The notes below the pieces were generated by a model, which saw only the letters and a program-made list of their open reading frames with translations, had not been told where the DNA came from and ran no database searches. A DNA stretch of 64,000 nt from CAVVPY01 sp963750295 (GTDB lineage Bacteria; Actinomycetota; Actinomycetes; Mycobacteriales; Jatrophihabitantaceae). The stretch spans positions 354,851 through 418,850 of the forward strand of contig CAVVPY010000008.1 in the NCBI GenBank assembly GCA_963750295.1, given 5' to 3'. Below, piece after piece: positions 60,880 to 64,000 of the stretch. The position numbers were made by a program, and so were the translations under genes. Position 1 is the first letter of the stretch; every line of letters starts with the position of its first letter.

Positions 60880-61689
60880 ATGGATGCCCCGCGGCGAGCG
60901 AACCCGCGACTCGCCGCTGGCCGGGCGCGGGCACTGGCCCTGCCAACGCGGGGCACGACGAACCCTAATCGCCTGCGGCGTATGGACAATTGGATCGTAG
61001 CGACGCTGGGCGGCGTGCTGCGCGCGGCCGCGGATCCACTCGTCGTGGACCTCGGCTACGGCGCGGCACCGGTGACCGCCATCGAGCTGGCGTCCCGGTT
61101 ACGCCGGGTGCGACCCGACATCCGGGTCACCGGGCTGGAGCTCGACCCCGACCGCGTCGCCGCCGCCGCGCATGCTGCTGATCCGCCCGCGCTGACGTTC
61201 GCGCATGGCGGGTTCGAGCTGGCCGGGTTGCGTCCGACGATCGTGCGCGCCGCGAACGTCCTGCGCCAGTACTCCGAGCCGGACGCGCTCGGGGCCTGGA
61301 CGACGATGCGCGCCAACCTCGGCGACGGGGGCGTGATCGTCGACGGCACGTGCGACGAGACCGGTCGCCTCGGGGCATGGGTGCTGCTCGACCGGACCGG
61401 GCCCCGGTCGCTGACACTGGCGTGCCGGCTCGACGAGCTGCAGCGCCCGAGCCGACTCGCCGAACGGCTGCCCAAGGGCCTGATCCATCGCAACGTCCCC
61501 GGCCAACCGATCAACGCGCTGCTCACCGACCTCGATGCCGAGTGGGATGCGGCGGCGCCGCTGTCGGCGTTCGGCCCCCGCCAGCGCTGGCTGCAGGCGT
61601 GCGCGCGGCTGGCCGGACGGTGGCCGGTGCACACCGCGCGGGCGCGCTACGGCGAACTGGGTGTCGACTGGTCGGCCCTAGCGGGCTGA
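60880..61689 (+). CDS. SAM-dependent methyltransferase-like protein
   Basis: A 269-aa class I methyltransferase-like protein. LVVDLGYGAAPVTAIELASRL near residue 50 is the SAM loop (D-x-G-x-G changed to DLGYGAAP), VTGLELDPDRVAAA the acidic motif, and ANVLRQYSEPDALGAWTTMRANL near residue 128. DGTCDETGRLGAWVLLD follows. It resembles the actinomycete class I methyltransferases found beside murB, whose substrate is unknown. The gene shares a symmetric promoter with murB. It overlaps the next gene's end by 12 bp, tail to tail. Confidence 0.83.
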   Translation: MDAPRRANPRLAAGRARALALPTRGTTNPNRLRRMDNWIVATLGGVLRAAADPLVVDLGYGAAPVTAIELASRLRRVRPDIRVTGLELDPDRVAAAAHAADPPALTFAHGGFELAGLRPTIVRAANVLRQYSEPDALGAWTTMRANLGDGGVIVDGTCDETGRLGAWVLLDRTGPRSLTLACRLDELQRPSRLAERLPKGLIHRNVPGQPINALLTDLDAEWDAAAPLSAFGPRQRWLQACARLAGRWPVHTARARYGELGVDWSALAG

Positions 61690-62433
61690 CGTGGCCAGGA
61701 ATTGCTCGAACCGGACCTGCCCGACGGCGTGCTCGGCGGCGAGGTGTGCGCCGTTGCGGTACCCGCGACCGATCCGTCCGGGCACCCGTACCGCGACGAT
61801 CCGCCGCCGCCGTCCGCTGCTGCGCAGGTACGCCGTGGCGAGGCTGGCCATCGTCCGGATCTCGGGACCGCCGATGTCGTCGACCCGACCGGCGGGCGCA
61901 CCCGCGGCGAGCTCGACCAGCCGATCGGCCACGTCGCCGACGTCGATCGGCTGGAAGAAGGTGGCGGACGGGACGAGCAGCACCGGCAGCCGGCGCTGAG
62001 CGGTGCAGATCCCGACGATCAGGTTGTGGAACTGCGTGGCGCGCAGGATCGTCCACGGCAGCCCGCTCGACTCGATGAGCGCTTCGGCGGCCAGCTTGGT
62101 CCGGTAGTACCCCAACGGCACCCGGTCGACGCCGACGATCGAGATGTAGAGCAGGTGCGGCGACTGCCCGGCGTGGCGGGCGGCGGCGATCAGGTTGCGG
62201 GTCGCGTCGAGGTCGCCGCGCGGCGCGGTCGCGCAGTGCACGATCGTCGAGACGCCGGTGACCGCCGCGTCCAAGCCCTCACCGGACCGCAGATCGCCGA
62301 CCGCCCAGGCGTGGTGCCCGCCGCTCTGGCTACGCCGCGACAGCACGCGGACGTCGGCGGAGTCCGTCAGGCGCGCGAGCACCTCACGTCCGAGCTTGCC
62401 GGTCCCGCCGGTGACCAGGATCGATCGCGACAC
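61678..62433 (-). CDS. NAD(P)H-binding (NmrA/atypical SDR) oxidoreductase
   Basis: A 251-aa atypical SDR: ILVTGGTGKLGREVLARLTD is the NAD(P) loop, ADVRVLSRRS supplies basic residues for NADP, STIVHCATAPRGD near residue 75, LLYISIVGVDRVPLGYYRTKLAAEALIE with a YYRTK active-site-like pair near residue 105, and FFQPIDVGDVADRLVELA. The GTG at 62433 starts MSRSILVTGG. Family members include quinone reductases and NAD(P) sensors. It is convergent with the methyltransferase gene. Confidence 0.88.
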   Translation of the reverse strand: MSRSILVTGGTGKLGREVLARLTDSADVRVLSRRSQSGGHHAWAVGDLRSGEGLDAAVTGVSTIVHCATAPRGDLDATRNLIAAARHAGQSPHLLYISIVGVDRVPLGYYRTKLAAEALIESSGLPWTILRATQFHNLIVGICTAQRRLPVLLVPSATFFQPIDVGDVADRLVELAAGAPAGRVDDIGGPEIRTMASLATAYLRSSGRRRRIVAVRVPGRIGRGYRNGAHLAAEHAVGQVRFEQFLATSAR

Positions 62434-62459
62434 GGTGCCAGGATCGCACCCGCCTCGCG

Positions 62460-63071
62460 TCAGCCGCCGAGGGCGTGGACGCTGGGTCTGGCGCTCGCGT
62501 CCTCCATCGAGCCCAGGCTCCGCTTGATGTTGTCGGGCAGGTTGGTGTGCAGGTGCTTGTGCGGGTCGCTCATCACACGCGTCGTCCCGATCGCCGCCAT
62601 CAGCCGTTGCACGCCGGTCGAGGTCGTCCCGGGGTAGGCGATCAGCTGCCGGTAGCCGCACAGCGCAGCTGCGGCCGCGGTGTGGCGCAGCAGGCGCCGG
62701 CCGATGCCGAGGCGCTGCCAGCTGTCCTCGACGAGAACCGAGACCTCGCCGCTGCCCATTGCGTGCGCCGGGTCGGTGGCGACGCGCGACATCGCGACGA
62801 CGCGGCCGTCATCGCAGCTCGCCACGAAGCTCAGCCGATCGCGCAGGGACCCGTCCAGGACCGAGATCGCCGGGGGACGGCCGCCGGTGCGGTAGCGGTC
62901 CAGCAGCGACTTCGGCGAACACCTGCCGTGCATCAGGGCGACGCCCGGCAGGTCCTGCGCGGTCGTGCCGCGGACGGTGAGCACTGCCCCGTCGACGTAC
63001 ATCAACCAGGGTTCGCGCACTTGATCGTCGTTCGTCGATCCGACGGAACGTCCGGCAATCAGCTGTGTCAT
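62460..63071 (-). CDS. GNAT-family N-acetyltransferase
   Basis: A 203-aa GNAT protein. DLPGVALMHGRCSPKSLLDRY resembles the N-terminal helix of actinomycete GNATs, VVAMSRVATDPAHAMGSGEVSVLVEDSWQRLGIGRRLLRH is the core with the Q-R-L-G-I-G-R acetyl-CoA loop near residue 120, and LIAYPGTTSTGVQRLM follows. The last 35 residues are polar. CAACCT lies six bases before the ATG. Acceptor unknown. Confidence 0.85.
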   Translation of the reverse strand: MTQLIAGRSVGSTNDDQVREPWLMYVDGAVLTVRGTTAQDLPGVALMHGRCSPKSLLDRYRTGGRPPAISVLDGSLRDRLSFVASCDDGRVVAMSRVATDPAHAMGSGEVSVLVEDSWQRLGIGRRLLRHTAAAAALCGYRQLIAYPGTTSTGVQRLMAAIGTTRVMSDPHKHLHTNLPDNIKRSLGSMEDASARPSVHALGG

Positions 63072-63178
63072 GGGCTCAGGTTGCGCGGCCGGTGTTGCCG
63101 GAACGTGTCGTCCGTGTCGCGGCCTGCGAAACTCGCGGCAGGGTTACCGCAGGGGGTGCGCCCGGGTAGGAGGCCCGC

Positions 63179-63853
63179 ATGACGAGCGACACGGTCGACC
63201 TGGTCGTCCTCGACGTGAACGAGACGCTCTCGGACATGTCGCCGATGGACGACGTGTTCGCGCGGTTCGGTGCACCGGCCGGGACGGCGCGGCGCTGGTT
63301 CGCGGCGACGTTGCAGACCGGGTTCGCGCTGAGCATGGCCGGCACGCCGCGGCCGTTCGCTGAGATCGCGACCGCGGTCCTGCCTGGCGTCGTTCACCAA
63401 CTGCCGTTGCAGGTGACGCTCGAGGACGCTGCGCAGGCTGTGTTCGAGGGATTCACCAGCCTCAGCCTGCACGACGACGTCGGGGACGGTCTGCGGGAGC
63501 TCGCTTCGGCCGGGCTTCGGGTGATCACGCTGACCAACGGCGCGGCGGCCAACACCCGCGCCCTGCTCGATCGGCACGGCGTCCTCGACCTCGTCGAACT
63601 CACCCTCTCGGTCGAGGACGCGCCTGCGTGGAAACCCGACCGGCGCGCCTACCAGTACGGCCTGGCGCGCGCGCAGGTCGAGCCCGCTCGTGCAGTGATG
63701 GTGGCCGTCCATCCGTGGGATCTGCACGGAGCGAAGCAGGTGGGTATGAGCACGGCGTACCTCGACCGCACCGCGGCGCCGTATCCCGATCTCGACTGCG
63801 CGCCGGACCTTGTCGCCACGACGTTGACCGGTCTCGCCGGGATGCTCAGGTAA
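63179..63853 (+). CDS. Haloacid dehalogenase type II-like hydrolase
   Basis: A 224-aa HAD hydrolase. The nucleophile Asp is in LVVLDVNETLSD near residue 10, motif II is VITLTNGAAANTRALL near residue 120, the Lys in DAPAWKPDRRAYQYGLARA near residue 150 and MVAVHPWDLHGAKQVGM near residue 178, with Ala-x-His-x-x-Asp in place of the usual acidic motif. The pattern is that of 2-haloacid dehalogenase type II. AGGAGG stands six bases before the ATG. It may act on organic halides or phosphate esters. Confidence 0.87.
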   Translation: MTSDTVDLVVLDVNETLSDMSPMDDVFARFGAPAGTARRWFAATLQTGFALSMAGTPRPFAEIATAVLPGVVHQLPLQVTLEDAAQAVFEGFTSLSLHDDVGDGLRELASAGLRVITLTNGAAANTRALLDRHGVLDLVELTLSVEDAPAWKPDRRAYQYGLARAQVEPARAVMVAVHPWDLHGAKQVGMSTAYLDRTAAPYPDLDCAPDLVATTLTGLAGMLR

Positions 63854-63928
63854 GGGTCGCGGCGGGCGCGCAGTCACCGCACCCGTCTGCGAGACTGGGC
63901 GCGGCGGCAGGTCGCGACTGGCCGCCCA

Positions 63929-64000
63929 GGGCCTCTAGCTCAATTGGCAGAGCTGCGGACTTTTAATCCGTAGGTTGCGGGTTCGAGCCCCGCGGGGCCC
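63929..64000 (+). tRNA. tRNA-Lys (anticodon TTT), 3' end cut by window edge
   Basis: The sequence begins GGGCCTC and ends GGGGCCC, giving a 7-bp acceptor stem with one G-U pair. The D arm is AGCTCAATTGGCAGAGC, the anticodon loop CTTTTAA has TTT, and the T arm reads GCGGGTTCGAGCCCCGC. The discriminator base lies beyond base 64000. Confidence 0.95.

Overview
The window is 64 kb from a high-GC actinomycete, read here as a chromosomal segment. The evidence is very high GC with GC-rich third codon positions, GTG starts throughout, 4-bp ATGA/GTGA gene overlaps, a mycothiol glycosyltransferase (mshA), a mycothiol-dependent isomerase-type protein, futalosine-route menaquinone genes and a BldN/RsbN-type developmental sigma/anti-sigma pair. 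The conserved blocks resemble Streptomyces and related sporulating actinomycetes, but they are interleaved with other genes, so I would not name a genus. No phage, IS element or CRISPR array is visible.

Region 1 (1-17.8 kb) holds futalosine-pathway menaquinone genes (mqnE, an Lrp/AsnC regulator, ubiX, the UbiA-type mqnP and the UbiD-type mqnL). Accessory genes separate them: an amidase/cupin/AAA-ATPase operon, a divergent MMPL transporter-TetR-methyltransferase operon, a drug-efflux MFS protein, a luciferase-like flavin oxidoreductase and a glycosyltransferase.

Region 2 (17.8-26.6 kb) starts with an OmpR-type response regulator and histidine kinase. Seven genes follow, chained end to end by short start/stop overlaps: a small Ser/Thr/Gly-rich membrane protein, ApbE flavin transferase, a ferric-reductase-like heme membrane protein, a NuoF-like flavoprotein, a three-Cys ferredoxin, a GT2-GtrA glycosyltransferase and an ArnT/PMT-like glycosyltransferase. 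It reads as a transmembrane electron-transfer plus surface-glycosylation module, and is the most interesting under-described system here.

Region 3 (26.6-43.3 kb) is heme and cytochrome c biogenesis: System II genes (ccsB, resB, ccdA, tlpA), hemL, hemB, and a rex-hemA-hemC-hemD operon with a candidate Rex operator upstream of rex. Region 4 (43.6-49.4 kb) holds bldN-like and rsbN-like genes, a HAD-IB phosphatase, an acyltransferase, an epimerase, the 32-residue ribosomal protein bS22 and a BldC-like HTH gene. Region 5 (49.6-64 kb) carries proC, proline dehydrogenase, ppx, regX3-senX3, gpmA, a 7 x 63 bp minisatellite, a YbjN-like gene, mshA, murB, several oxidoreductases and transferases, and a tRNA-Lys cut by the window edge.

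Two patterns run through the window. At least 13 genes have a TANNNT hexamer exactly 6-7 nt before the start codon, the layout expected of leaderless mRNAs; two of these are very compact divergent pairs. Four single-base frameshifts, all of the +1 type, break three genes including murB, which suggests sequence errors rather than decay.
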